From Bin80 sp965203305 (GTDB lineage: Bacteria > Bacteroidota > Rhodothermia > Rhodothermales > Bin80), in contig OZ241874.1 of the NCBI GenBank assembly GCA_965203305.1, positions 868,001 to 932,000 of the forward strand: a DNA stretch of 64,000 nucleotides, in the 5' to 3' direction. Below the pieces are notes generated by a model, which was not told the DNA's origin, did not search any database, and was given only the letters and a program-made list of their open reading frames with translations. This document shows, piece by piece, positions 47,478 through 57,014 of this stretch (the first letter of the stretch is position 1; each line of letters starts with the position of its first letter). A program made the translations under genes and the position numbers.

Positions 47478-48011
47478 GGGATATGTGAACCTGTCTCCTT
47501 TCTGCTATAACGCAGAACAGATCAAGTGTTCCAGTATCAGGGGGATGATTTGGCTGCCGGGCAGTGAGGATGTGCAGTTTTTTGTGATAAAGAGGTTATG
47601 CTTCTACTGCCAGAGTCCAGTTTTGCAGAACTTCTTCTGTTGTCTGACGGTTCCAACAGGAAGAAAGACATGAATGCCGTTTCCGCCGTTTTTGGACACC
47701 GAATAGTTGTAGCCAGCCAGGAAACAGCAATGTTCCAAGAATGAATTTTCCCGGAATTCAGAGGTTCTGGTCATGGCAATTCATGTTCTGGGTCATACGG
47801 AATTTTCACCTCGTACGAAAGATCTCAGTGCGGGTATTCCGTGACATTACAGAGTCATTTTTGAATATGCTGATCGGCAATGGTCCGATATTTGTGTACT
47901 TAAGAATTAGCCATATGTGCTACCTTTCAATTTCGTAATGCGTCAGTACTAGTACGGAACCATATTGGACTTTAATCATTGTTTGCATTTTATCACCAGA
48001 CCACCGGACTC
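47478..48011. other. Intergenic region without recognisable gene
   Basis: About 530 bp between the minus-strand aldo/keto reductase and the plus-strand repeat lipoprotein. A minus-strand run around 47600-47700 reads KNGGNGIHVFLPVG, faintly like a nucleotidyltransferase motif, but no frame of useful length surrounds it. No structured RNA or repeat was seen. Confidence 0.4.
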
Positions 48012-49639
48012 ATGACGGAACAGACCAAACATTTGGAGCGAGTCAACCCCTATTTCAGGTTCAGCCTGATTCTCGGAGTTTTGCTGTTTGTTGCGGGTTG
48101 CTACACTCAATTTGGAACAGGTTATGTTGAGAGAGAGCCTGACTATCGGGAGGTCACGGAGTACGAAACGCAGCATGGGGACAGTGTGGTGGTGGACAAC
48201 TACTATTACGGGACGTACTATCCCCGATCCACTCGTTATCGCAGGCACTTTGCCACATTCTATGGGCATCCGTATGCTGTAGATCCATTCTACGACCCAT
48301 TCTGGTATGATCCATTTTGGCATGATCCCTTCTATGACAGTTACTGGTATGGTCGTTCAAGCCTGCATTTGAGTTTTGGCTGGGGAGGCCCGGTGTTTTA
48401 TTCTCCGGTCAATTATGGATGGTACAATCCTTATCATGCTTACCATGGTGGATGGGGGCATTCTTGGGGATACGGATACTATGTCGCGCCGTGGGGATAT
48501 CAACTGGGGTATGCAACCAATTATGGACCCAGAGACACCCGGGTTGGACGAGCTGGTGTCATTGCGCGGGGCCGCCGTGGAACTGGTCAGGAGAATATCA
48601 CCTCCAGTCGTCGTGGCATAGTTGAAAATCGTGGCAGACGAACCAGCGAGCTGGCCAGAAGCCGAACTCGTTCAGGTGCTGTAGCCTCTAGCAGGGGGAC
48701 ACGTGGTGTCCAGCGTTCTGACAGCGAAGAAGCAACTTCACGGACACGCAGGGGTGTTACGAGGAGTGTTCCGTCTGGGAGATCACGAGGAACTTCTTCC
48801 ACACGGACGAGAGGTATTGAAAATGGCAGTACCCGTTCTACTCCGAGGACTCGTTCCACGCCAGGGACGCGGAGTTCGTCAGGCAGCAGTACTCGTTCCA
48901 CGCCAAGAACACGGAGTTCGTCAAGTGGCAGTAGTCGTTCCACTCCGCGGACTCGTTCCACGCCAAGAACACGGAGTTCGTCAAGTGGCAGTAGTCGTTC
49001 CACTCCGCGGACTCGTTCCACGCCAAGAACACGGAGTTCGTCAAGTGGCAGTAGTCGTTCCACTCCGCGGACTCGTTCCACGCCAAGAACACGGAGTTCG
49101 TCAAGTGGCAGTAGTCTTCCACTCCGCGGACTCGTTCCACGCCAAGAACACGGAGTTCATCAGGCAGCAGTACCCGTTCCACTCCGCGGACTCGTTCCAC
49201 GCCAAGAACACGGAGTTCATCAGGCAGCAGTACCCGTTCCACTCCGCGGACTCGTTCCACGCCAAGAACACGGAGTTCGTCAAGTGGCAGTAGTCGTTCC
49301 ACTCCGCGGACTCGTTCCACGCCAAGAACACGGAGTTCATCAGGCAGCAGTACCCGTTCCACTCCGCGGACTCGTTCCACGCCAAGAACACGGAGTTCAT
49401 CAGGCAGCAGTACCCGTTCCACTCCGCGGACTCGTTCCACGCCAAGGACACGGAGTTCATCAGGCAGCAGTACTCGCTCCACTCCGCGAACCCGTTCCAC
49501 GCCAAGGACGCGGAGTTCGTCAGGCAGCAGTACTCGTTCCACTCCGAGGACTCGCTCCACGCCCAATTCGAGCAAGTCTTCGGGCAGTAAAAGTCGATCA
49601 ACATCCAGAAAACGCAGTTCCTCAAGGGGCAGTCATTAA
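48012..49639 (+). CDS. Arg/Ser/Thr/Pro tandem-repeat lipoprotein (frameshifted)
   Basis: ATG 48012 gives a lipoprotein signal (FSLILGVLLFVAGC). The next ~130 residues are rich in Tyr, Trp, Phe, Pro and Asp (VDPFYDPFWYDPFWHDPFYDS), followed by a basic RS/RT-rich segment. At least twelve 60-bp units follow, each encoding 20 residues of the form TPRTRSTPRTRSSSSGSS. One base is missing at about 49116 (GTAGTCTTCC instead of GTAGTCGTTCC). The annotated frame then switches to a VPRQEHGVHQAAV-type repeat and ends at 49676, while the original frame remains open and ends naturally at 49637-49639 with SRKRSSSRGSH. Restoring the base gives ~542 residues. The basic repeat domain could bind polyanions such as DNA, LPS or glycans at the surface; that is inference. 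Confidence 0.7.
48835..49560 (+). repeat. 60-bp tandem repeat array in lipoprotein gene
   Basis: A strict 60-bp period, at least twelve units. Two variants alternate, one with TCGTCAAGTGGCAGTAGT and the other with TCATCAGGCAGCAGTACC. Units before and after the one-base deletion at ~49116 keep the same period. The array lies wholly inside one coding frame and has no spacer diversity, so it is a coding minisatellite and not a CRISPR. Confidence 0.9.
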
Positions 49640-49868
49640 CTTGTCTTGTAGATGCAATGTGCCTCCAATTGTTTGATCTTTTCCGTCTCTGTGGGAAAAT
49701 ACATTACAGGTGCCTGCCTGAGGTTCAGTGCTGATGTCTCACTCGCTTGAGATCATTAACCTCTGAGGAAAAGCAGAATTTCTTCCCAAGAGTTTTTGGC
49801 ATCAAAAATGTGATGCTTTGGGGGGACTCTGTCATCAGAAATAGAATTAAAGAAACATTCAACGTTAC

Positions 49869-51464
49869 ATGCAACGGATATTCAGCACTCTTTTGACTGT
49901 ATTTATGATCATCTCTGCAGCAGTGGTGATTACCGCTACTTCTGCCTCCGCACAGACTGCCAGTGAAGCCTGGGGGCTCAGCCAGCGTGATATGTCAATG
50001 GGGGCTCGCATGCTAGGAATGTCTGCGCGGGGCTATGCCGGACAGGGAGACTACAGTGCCCTGTACAGCAATCCAGCCGGGCTGGGATATGTTGAATCCT
50101 CCCGAATCATTGCATCTGTCAGAGGGAGTGCATCTCGAAGTGATCCCGAGTTCAATACAGGCGGGTTCACGTTGCTAAGTGCGGAATCAGCTATTGAAAG
50201 CTCTGGGCCGGGTAATCTGGCTTTCCTGTACAATGCGCCTGTGGAGCGAGGGAAACTCGTCGTTGGACTAGGGGTTGGTCAGGTACGAAATTTTTCACGC
50301 GAACTGGACTTTTCAGGGAGAAATTCCAAGAGTACGATCACAGAATCTTTTCTTCCGTACGACAGAGAGTATTCCATAGACAAAAATGGTGATCTTGAAG
50401 AATTGGATGATTTGCCGTTCGCCGCATTCAATGGCGGTTTCATAGAATACTTCAGGGAATTGCATGAGGATGGTAAATATCCATTCTGGGGAGCTGTTGA
50501 ACCTGGAACCTTGATTCAACAGTCAGGTCTGGCAGCAGAATCAGGACAGGTATATGAGCTCAGTGGAGGCGCAGCCTGGCTGGCAACTCCAAACCTTATG
50601 GCGGGTGCTTCCGTGAATGTGGTCTTTGGCGATTACCAATTTGATTACATATTCACAGAGACAGACATCAATAATGAGAATGGGACAGATGAATACAGTG
50701 TATTGCTGGACGATGGCAGCCTGCTGGAAGGATTTGACGAGCTCGAATATCGGCAAAGACTGGATAAAGATTTGGTAGGAGTCAATTTTCGAGTCGGTAT
50801 CAGTGCGACCCCTCATCATCGTATACAGGTTGGTCTGACGCTGGAATCTCCGACCTGGATGTTTATTGAGGAAAGTTACGGGAGCAGTTTTTTAACCAGG
50901 TTTGACCGGGGAGGTGAAATCAGTTACGGGGATGATCCAACGGATGTTGGCAATGGTACCTATGAATACTCAATGCGTACCCCATGGCGCTTGGGGGGTG
51001 GAGTGAACCTGAGACTTGGAAGAGTTTTGTTGACAGGAGAAGGAGAGATAATGGACTGGGCACAACTTAGGCTGAGTTCTGATGATGGAAAGAATGTCTT
51101 CCGGGATGTGAACAGCGCGATTGAAGACGAATTCGGCATAGGTCTGAATGCTGCCTTTGGCATTGAGGTAAATGCATGGGGAGTTGATCTCAGGACAGGA
51201 TATGCTTACAGGTCTTCTCCGTACAAGAAGCCGGGGTCTGCCAGGGAGTTGCGGTACGGTGATCGCGATGCTGTGTCTTTTGGAATCGGAACCCGAATCA
51301 CAGACGGGATTCGCATTGATTTTGGTGCCCAGTTGGAGACAGAGCGTGACATATGGGACACGTATCCCTCTGATGACCAGGGGGCCCGACAGGAAACGGT
51401 CTTCGAAATTGATGAAGTATTGGAGAGAGGGATTATTCTCCTTGAACTCACGGTAAACTTGTAG
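49869..51464 (+). CDS. OMPP1/FadL/TodX-family outer-membrane protein
   Basis: A 531-residue barrel. A signal peptide (VFMIISAAVVITATSASAQ) is followed by MGARMLGMSARGYAGQGDYSALYSNPAGLGYVESS, the SNPAGL motif and plug region typical of OMPP1/FadL proteins. FadL members transport hydrophobic compounds, and Bacteroidota relatives include the T9SS component PorV, which would fit an organism with T9SS cargo; no PorU or PorV-specific evidence is present. The barrel ends GIILLELTVNL. Its last ~630 bp are duplicated at 55138-55771. rpsU follows 130 bp downstream. Confidence 0.82.
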   Translation: MQRIFSTLLTVFMIISAAVVITATSASAQTASEAWGLSQRDMSMGARMLGMSARGYAGQGDYSALYSNPAGLGYVESSRIIASVRGSASRSDPEFNTGGFTLLSAESAIESSGPGNLAFLYNAPVERGKLVVGLGVGQVRNFSRELDFSGRNSKSTITESFLPYDREYSIDKNGDLEELDDLPFAAFNGGFIEYFRELHEDGKYPFWGAVEPGTLIQQSGLAAESGQVYELSGGAAWLATPNLMAGASVNVVFGDYQFDYIFTETDINNENGTDEYSVLLDDGSLLEGFDELEYRQRLDKDLVGVNFRVGISATPHHRIQVGLTLESPTWMFIEESYGSSFLTRFDRGGEISYGDDPTDVGNGTYEYSMRTPWRLGGGVNLRLGRVLLTGEGEIMDWAQLRLSSDDGKNVFRDVNSAIEDEFGIGLNAAFGIEVNAWGVDLRTGYAYRSSPYKKPGSARELRYGDRDAVSFGIGTRITDGIRIDFGAQLETERDIWDTYPSDDQGARQETVFEIDEVLERGIILLELTVNL

Positions 51465-51594
51465 GAAATCAGACAGCGAGTTTCTTGTACCGGAATCCAG
51501 TACTTTATCCAGAAACTGACTCCGGGAACACCATGCGCCGGGCGTGGTTTCAGGGAGAGTTGTTGAATCTTAAATCTAAACTGAGGGCAGTCAG

Positions 51595-51801
51595 TTGGCA
51601 TTTCATATTGGTATTGGCGTAAAAGTCAAGGAGAAAGAAAACATAGACCGTGCACTGCGTCGGTTCAAGCGTGCTGTGAACCGCAGTCGGGTGTTGCGTA
51701 TGTATCGGCAGAACATGGCGTTTACAAAGCCCTCTGAAGAGCGGAGAATCGCCAAGGAGAAGGCATCTCGCAACGCAAGGATGTACAATCGGAGATACTG
51801 A
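51595..51801 (+). CDS. rpsU: 30S ribosomal protein S21
   Basis: About 65 residues: IGVKVKEKENIDRALRRFKRAVNRSRVLRMYRQNMAF, then TKPSEERRIAKEKASRNARMYNRRY. The core is unmistakable S21. No ATG is close to the expected N-terminus; a TTG at 51595 gives MAFHIGIGVKV, and ATT at 51607 would give the typical IGVKV start. The start is therefore uncertain. Its last 60 bp are duplicated at 56841. Confidence 0.9.
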   Translation: MAFHIGIGVKVKEKENIDRALRRFKRAVNRSRVLRMYRQNMAFTKPSEERRIAKEKASRNARMYNRRY

Positions 51802-51984
51802 TTCTCTGTGTTCATGTTTGGGGGAGAGTTACCGAGACCAGAGCTGGTGATTAACCTGTGATGGGCAGGAAAGATAGGTTTTTTAGTCAATTCATGAGCG
51901 ATTGCATCCTGTCAATAAATATAAACGCACTCTTTAGCACAGCGAGAGATTAGCTTCACAGTCAGTTAAGTTAAGTATCCGAAA

Positions 51985-53368
51985 ATGTCGCTGCCTGCCC
52001 CCCCCCAATTTTTGTGCCAAGACTATATGGACGGGTGATAACCTGCCCATAATGCGAGGCATGAATTCCCAGACAATTGATCTGGTTTACTTGGATCCGC
52101 CATTCAATTCCAATACAGCTTGGGCAGCTCCGATTGGTAGTGAGGCAGCAGGTACCGCCTTCAAAGATACATGGACGCTGAACGATCTGGATGTTGAATG
52201 GATTGATTTAATTGAATCTAGGTACCCGCAGTTGTATCGTGTGGTTATGGCAGCGATGACGGATAGTGACAAGTCGTATCTGGTTTACATGGCTATGCGG
52301 ATTCTGGAAATGCACCGCCTGTTAAAAAGTACTGGAAGCATTTATCTTCACTGTGATCCAACTATGAGTCACTATCTGAAGCTGATAATGGATGCTATTT
52401 TTGGACGTAAGAACTTCAGAAATGAGATTGTATGGTTTTATGGAGGCAGAGGGGCAAAAGCTATATCTCAGCAATTCGCCAGAAACAAAGATGTGATTTT
52501 ATACTATTCTGTCAATGATGGTAGACATATTTTCAACAAGCCGAGAATTCCGTATGTGTACTCGCACGATGAAGCGAGAAGGAAAGGCTTCAGGCAAGAT
52601 GAAAATGGAAGATGGTTTAAGACAAGTCCCAGGGGAGACTATACCGAGAAGTCAATCTCTCGGCTTCGTGGTGAAGGGAGAATTTATGAGACAAGAACAG
52701 GCAACATTAGGATCAAATATTTTTTGGAAGAGGATAGAAGGGGAATAATTGAGTACAAGATAGCAGGAGATACATGGTTTGATATCCCTGATGCCATGCA
52801 TATGTCAAAAAAAGAGAGAACGGGTTATCCTACGCAAAAGCCACTGGCATTGCTTCGTCGTATCATAGAGGCATCCAGTAATGAGGGTGATGTTATACTT
52901 GATCCTTTTTGCGGTTGTGCTACTACATGCGTTGCAGCAGATAATCTTCATCGTAAGTGGGTGGGCATTGATATATCTCCTAAGGCGTATGAATTGGTGA
53001 ATCGGCGACTTCGTGAAAGCCAAGGTGCAAAGTATCATCAGGGAGGAATGCTCAAGCAAGCTTCTATTTTTGAAGCAGTCATACACAGAACTGACCAACC
53101 TCAGCGTACAGATCTGGGCCCACTCCCTCGCTACAACTGTACAGAGAATAAAGAACTGTTGTATGGTAGGCAGAAAGGTTACTGTAATGCTCCTGACTGT
53201 AATACACATTTTGAAATGCGTCACTTGGAGGTAGATCATATCATTGCCAGAAGTAAAGGAGGCACAGATCACATAGACAATCTGCAACTTTTATGTGGAA
53301 GCTGTAATCGTATCAAGGGTGACCGAGGAATGGATTATCTCCGTAAACGACTCCGTTTAGCCGCATAG
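51985..53368 (+). CDS. DNA methyltransferase-HNH fusion, phase-OFF at C9
   Basis: A beta-class N6-adenine or N4-cytosine DNA methyltransferase. From ATG 51985 with eight Cs it would read MSLPAPPNFCAKTIW then TGDNLPIMRGMNSQTIDLVYLDPPF, giving catalytic DPPF at about residues 37-40, TQKPLALLRRIIEASS and DPFCGCATT at about 306-314. The C-terminus from about residue 395 is an HNH domain with a CxxxxC knuckle, VDHIIARSKGGTDHIDN and LLCGSCN. The assembled C9 tract shifts ATG 51985 into a stop after 17 codons. The only in-frame ATG, at 52052, removes the conserved TGDNL region. The full protein would be ~460 residues. The specificity and whether HNH cuts are unknown. An IS begins exactly at the stop codon. 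Confidence 0.8.
51998..52006 (+). repeat. C9 homopolymer tract, putative methyltransferase switch
   Basis: Nine Cs beginning at the fifth codon after ATG 51985. Eight Cs (or eleven) join that ATG to the methyltransferase frame; nine do not. The frame upstream that does match C9 is open only back to a TAG at 51935 and offers no ATG, GTG or TTG. Confidence 0.8.
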
Positions 53369-54873
53369 AGCCTCTTGCAAAAATAGCAATTTAAGGCGTT
53401 TAACCCGTTTCTGAGACTCAGGTTCCCTTGATTTTTGCCAGACTCGGGATTTTTTTTCAGAATTGGGAGGCTTTTTCTCTGCGGGTGCGTTTCACTGAAC
53501 AACTAACCTACGGAGGTGTGTATGCTTCTTTTAGATCGAATCAAACAGTTTACGCTTGCCTGTCAGGAGGAGATCTTCTCGGAGTTGGATGAGTCGTTTG
53601 GTCCTTTGCCCAAACGCTACCAACTCTTTGTGCTGGCTTTGGAGATGGTGCATATGGAGGACTTTCTGCCGTCCCAGTCGCGCGGTAGCCGAGGTCGTCC
53701 CCTAGCCCATCGTACTTCCATCGCGAAGGCGTTTTTAGCCAAGATGATCTTCCAGATTCCCACGACCACTGCCCTGCGAGAGCGTCTGCTGATGGATCGT
53801 ATTCTTCGGTCTTTGTGTGGGTGGTCCCGCGGGTGCGATGTGCCCAGCGAGTCTACCTTTTCGCGGGTGTTCCAGGAATTTTCCGAGAGCGAACTGCCGA
53901 CCCGGATTCATGAGGCTTTGATCAGGAGTTGCTACGAGAATGAGGTTGTGGGGCATATTTCGCGGGATTCCACGGCAATTGAGGCACGGGAAGCGGCGGT
54001 GAAGAAGGAGGAAAACGAGGAGGAAGAAAAGGCTCCCAAAGGTCCCCCCATGCTGGAACGACAGCGAGAGATGGCAGGAGTTGACGAGATGGTGGATGCC
54101 CTCCCCAAGGAGTGCAATGTCGGATGCAAGCGGAATGCCCGGGGGCGGCGGCAGTCTTGGGTAGGCTGGAAGATTCATCTGGATGTAGCGGACGGGGGCG
54201 TTCCGATCAGTTGTATCGGAACCTCCGCCTCCGTGCATGATAGCCAGGTCGCCATTCCCTTGGCCGAGATGACCGCAGATCGGGTTCTGGCGGTTCTGTA
54301 TGCGCTGATGGACAGTGCCTGTGATGCGAAACAGATGCATGCGCATACGGAAGAACTGGGGCAGGTTTCGATCACGGATTCCCATCCCCGGCGGAACGGA
54401 AAAGCGGCGAGGGATCAGGAAAACAAGGCGCGGCGTGCTGCCGGGTTTACGCCACCTGAGCGCATTCGGTACCGGGAGCGTTCGACGGTGGAGCGCGCCT
54501 TTGCTCGGCTCAAGGATGAGTTTGGCTTCCGGAATCTGCGAGTTCGGGGGTACCAGAAGATGATGTGCCACATGATGTTTGGCGTGCTTGCGCTTACAGT
54601 GGACTCCCTTCTTCGCCTGGCAGCGTAGATCCAGACAACTGGATCAGGCTTTTCGGAATGCAAACATTCGCTTCCCCCGAAGTGATGGGACAGGTGCGTC
54701 CTGTCCATATAAATGAGGGACAAAATTCGCTCCGAAGAGCCTTTTCAGGGAACAAATTGGGAACAATTTCCCGCACAAACCGCCAAAAGAAGGAGATCAT
54801 TCAGAAAAATCAAGGTTCCCTCCCGCACCTGGTCAGAATTCTACAGTCCCAAAAATCTTTTTGCAAGAGGCTC
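53368..54873 (+). mobile_element. Intact DDE insertion sequence with 5-bp target duplication
   Basis: A 1506-bp element bounded by inverted repeats GAGCCTCTTGCAAAAA (left) and its complement TTTTTGCAAGAGGCTC (right). GCATA at 53363-53367 and again at 54874-54878 is a perfect 5-bp direct repeat, the target duplication. It contains one transposase gene. Insertion lies exactly at the end of the methyltransferase gene and preserves its TAG stop. A second, 3'-truncated copy is at 55810-56840. Confidence 0.88.
53522..54628 (+). CDS. IS4/IS5-superfamily DDE transposase
   Basis: A 368-residue transposase. ATG 53522 is chosen because it sits behind a good GGAGG at 53512-53516; an in-frame GTG at 53516 is less likely. 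An N-terminal helical region (RTSIAKAFLAKMIFQIPTTTALRERLL) is followed by SRDSTAIEAREA (first D), SVHDSQVAIPLAEM (second D) and RERSTVERAFARLKDEFG (catalytic E with the Y-(2)R-(3)E-(6)K-like spacing). This order places it in the IS4/IS5-like superfamily (DDE_Tnp_1); I cannot assign a subfamily. It lies in a complete IS and looks functional. Confidence 0.88.
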   Translation: MLLLDRIKQFTLACQEEIFSELDESFGPLPKRYQLFVLALEMVHMEDFLPSQSRGSRGRPLAHRTSIAKAFLAKMIFQIPTTTALRERLLMDRILRSLCGWSRGCDVPSESTFSRVFQEFSESELPTRIHEALIRSCYENEVVGHISRDSTAIEAREAAVKKEENEEEEKAPKGPPMLERQREMAGVDEMVDALPKECNVGCKRNARGRRQSWVGWKIHLDVADGGVPISCIGTSASVHDSQVAIPLAEMTADRVLAVLYALMDSACDAKQMHAHTEELGQVSITDSHPRRNGKAARDQENKARRAAGFTPPERIRYRERSTVERAFARLKDEFGFRNLRVRGYQKMMCHMMFGVLALTVDSLLRLAA

Positions 54874-54878
54874 GCATA

Positions 54879-54978
54879 GAGATTCCTGCAAAAATATCTC
54901 AATACCTGACCTGATGTGCCTATAAGCACTCTCAGAGTGATACCTCTCCATCATCAGGGATTTTTTTGCAAGAGGCTT
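54879..54978. repeat. MITE-like repeat copy 4
   Basis: A 100 bp element from GAGATTCCTGCAAAAAT to ATTTTTTTGCAAGAGGC, with core AAGCACTCTCAGAGTGAT. It begins directly next to the right end of the complete IS, so the IS has inserted at or beside an older MITE. No gene is recognised in 54979-55137. Confidence 0.72.
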
Positions 54979-55137
54979 GCCTAACTGCAGATAACCATCC
55001 TTAAGTGAACTGTGCACAAGTCTGCAAATCCAGTGCCCTGGGGAGAAGGTGGCCAGAGAATAGAAACTCACATCTAGAGATGGCAAAGCAATGGATGCTT
55101 TCACTTGCCCACTATCATCTGGAATCATAGAATTTAT

Positions 55138-55771
55138 GTCTGACGCTGGAATCTCCGACCTGGATGTTTATTGAGGAGAGTTACGGGAGCAGTTTTTTAA
55201 CCAGGTTTGACCGGGGAGGTGAAATCAGTTACGGGGATGATCCAACGGATGTTGGCAATGGTACCTATGAATACTCAATGCGTACCCCATGGCGCTTGGG
55301 GGGTGGAGTGAACCTGAGACTTGGAAGAGTTTTGTTGACAGGAGAAGGAGAGATAATGGACTGGGCACAACTTAGGCTGAGAGTTCTGATGATGGGAAGA
55401 ATGTCTTCCGGGATGTGAACAGCGCGATTGAAGACGAATTCGGCATAGGTCTGAATGCTGCCTTTGGCATTGAGGTAAATGCATGGGGAGTTGATCTCAG
55501 GACAGGATATGCTTACAGGTCTTCTCCGTACAAGAAGCCGGGGTCTGCCAGGGAGTTGCGGTACGGTGATCGCGATGCTGTGTCTTTTGGAATCGGAACC
55601 CGAATCACAGACGGGATTCGCATTGATTTTGGTGCCCAGTTGGAGACAGAGCGTGACATATGGGACACGTATCCCTCTGATGACCAAGGGGCCCGACAGG
55701 AAACGGTCTTCGAAATTGATGAAGTACTGGAGAGAGGGATTATTCTCCTTGAACTCACGGTAAACTTGTAG
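55138..55771 (+). pseudogene. Duplicated 3' fragment of OMPP1/FadL gene
   Basis: A near-identical copy of 50831-51466: the same LTLESPTWMFIEESYGSS start and GIILLELTVNL end, and the same ~40 bp downstream of the stop. A two-base insertion at about 55381 (GCTGAGAGTT versus GCTGAGTT) breaks the frame, and no start or signal peptide is present. It is a dead fragment produced by a recent duplication. Confidence 0.9.
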
Positions 55772-55809
55772 GAAATCAGACAGCGAGTTTCTTGTACCGG
55801 AATCCAGTA

Positions 55810-56840
55810 GAGCCTCTTGCAAAAATAGCAATTTAAGGTGTTTGACCCGTTTCTGAGACTCAGGTTCTCTTGATTTTTGCCAGACTCGGGATTTTTTTTT
55901 CAGAATTGGGAGGCTTTTTCTCGGAGAGTGCGTTTCACTGAACAACGAACTTACGGAGGTGTGTATGCTTCTTTTAGATCGAATCAAACAGTTTACGCTT
56001 GCCTGTCAGGAGGAGATCTTCTCGGAGTTGGATGAGTCGTTTGGTCCTTTGCCCGGACGCTACCAACTCTTGATGCTGGGGCTTTGGAGATGGTGCATAT
56101 GGAGGACTTTCTGCCGTCCCAGTCGCGCGGTAGCCGAGGTCGTCCTCTGGCCCATCGTACTTCCATCGCGAAGGCGTTTTTAGCCAAGATGATCTTCCAG
56201 ATTCCCACGACCACTGCCCTGCGAGAGCGTCTGCTGATGGATCGCATTCTTCGGTCTTTGTGTGGGTGGTCTCGCGGGTGCGATGTGCCCAGCGAGTCTA
56301 CCTTTTCGCGGGTTTTCCAGGAATTTTCCGAGGGCGAACTGCCGACCCGGATTCATGAGGCTCTGATCAGGAGTTGCTACGAGAATGAGGTTGTGGGGCA
56401 TATTTCGCGGGATTCCACGGCAATTGAGGCACGGGAAGCGGCGGTGAAGAAGGAGGAAAACGAGGAGGAAGAAAAGGCTCCCAAAGCTCCCCCCATGCTG
56501 GAACGACAGCGAGAGATGGCGGGAGTTGACGAGATGGTGGATGCCCTCCCCAAGGAGTGCAATGTCGGATGCAAGCGGAATGCCCGGGGGCGGCGGCAGT
56601 CCTGGGTAGGCTGGAAGATTCATCTGGATGTAGCGGACGGGGGCGTTCCGATCAGTTGTATCGGAACCTCCGCCTCCGTGCATGATAGCTAGGGTCGCCA
56701 TTCCCTTGGCCGAGATGACCGCAGATCGGGTTCTGGCGGTTCTGTATGCCCTGATGGACAGTGCCTATGATGCAAAACAGATTCATGCGCATACGGAAGA
56801 ACTGGGGCAGGTTTCGATCACGGATTCCCATCCCCGGCGG
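55810..56840 (+). mobile_element. Second copy of the IS, 3'-truncated
   Basis: Left inverted repeat GAGCCTCTTGCAAAAAT is identical to that of the complete IS at 53368. The element runs collinear with it to TCCCATCCCCGGCGGA, where it joins a piece of rpsU at a short CGGCGGA/CGGAGC-like microhomology. The right end and ~480 bp are lost. It inserted 40 bp after the duplicated porin fragment. Confidence 0.85.
55965..56840 (+). pseudogene. Transposase pseudogene in truncated IS
   Basis: Over 95 percent similar by eye to the transposase at 53522. A one-base insertion near 56082 (GCTGGGGCTTTGG versus GCTGGCTTTGG) and another near 56688, within GATAGCTAGGGTC, break the frame, and the catalytic glutamate region is deleted. 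It cannot make an active enzyme, but its ends could still be used by the intact copy. Confidence 0.85.
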
Positions 56841-56902
56841 AGCGGAGAATCGCCAAGGAGAAGGCATCTCGTAACGCAAGAATGTATAACCGGAGATACT
56901 GA
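56841..56902 (+). pseudogene. rpsU 3' fragment
   Basis: Copy of 51741-51802: it encodes ERRIAKEKASRNARMYNRRY plus stop, followed by the same GATTCTCTGTGTTCAT. It lies in the same order relative to the porin fragment as rpsU does to the complete porin gene, showing that a porin-rpsU segment was duplicated. Confidence 0.85.
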
Positions 56903-57014
56903 TTCTCTGTGTTCATATTGCAAGATGAGTTAGCCGGCTCAGTTACTGATTCATCCAGAGGATGGGGATGGCAGGCTTCAAATCAATCTAGGCCCTGTGT
57001 CTTCCCCCTATATT

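Noticed and set aside
47600..47700. Minus-strand KNGGNGIHVFLP motif resembling a ligase/polymerase motif
   Set aside because: Frame is short and lacks further conserved blocks on either side; a chance match cannot be excluded.
48835..49560. Regular 60-bp repeats as a CRISPR array
   Set aside because: There are no unique spacers; all 60 bases repeat and remain in a coding frame, so it is a coding minisatellite.
48587..49575. Long minus-strand frames over the repeat array
   Set aside because: Repeat-derived frames (VERVRGVERLLPLDELRVLG type) mirror the coding repeat; no upstream signal, start or neighbour supports them.
51465..51594. Possible hairpin terminator after the porin gene
   Set aside because: A weak ACCATGCGCC/GGCGTGGT stem with a mismatch and no U-run; not convincing.
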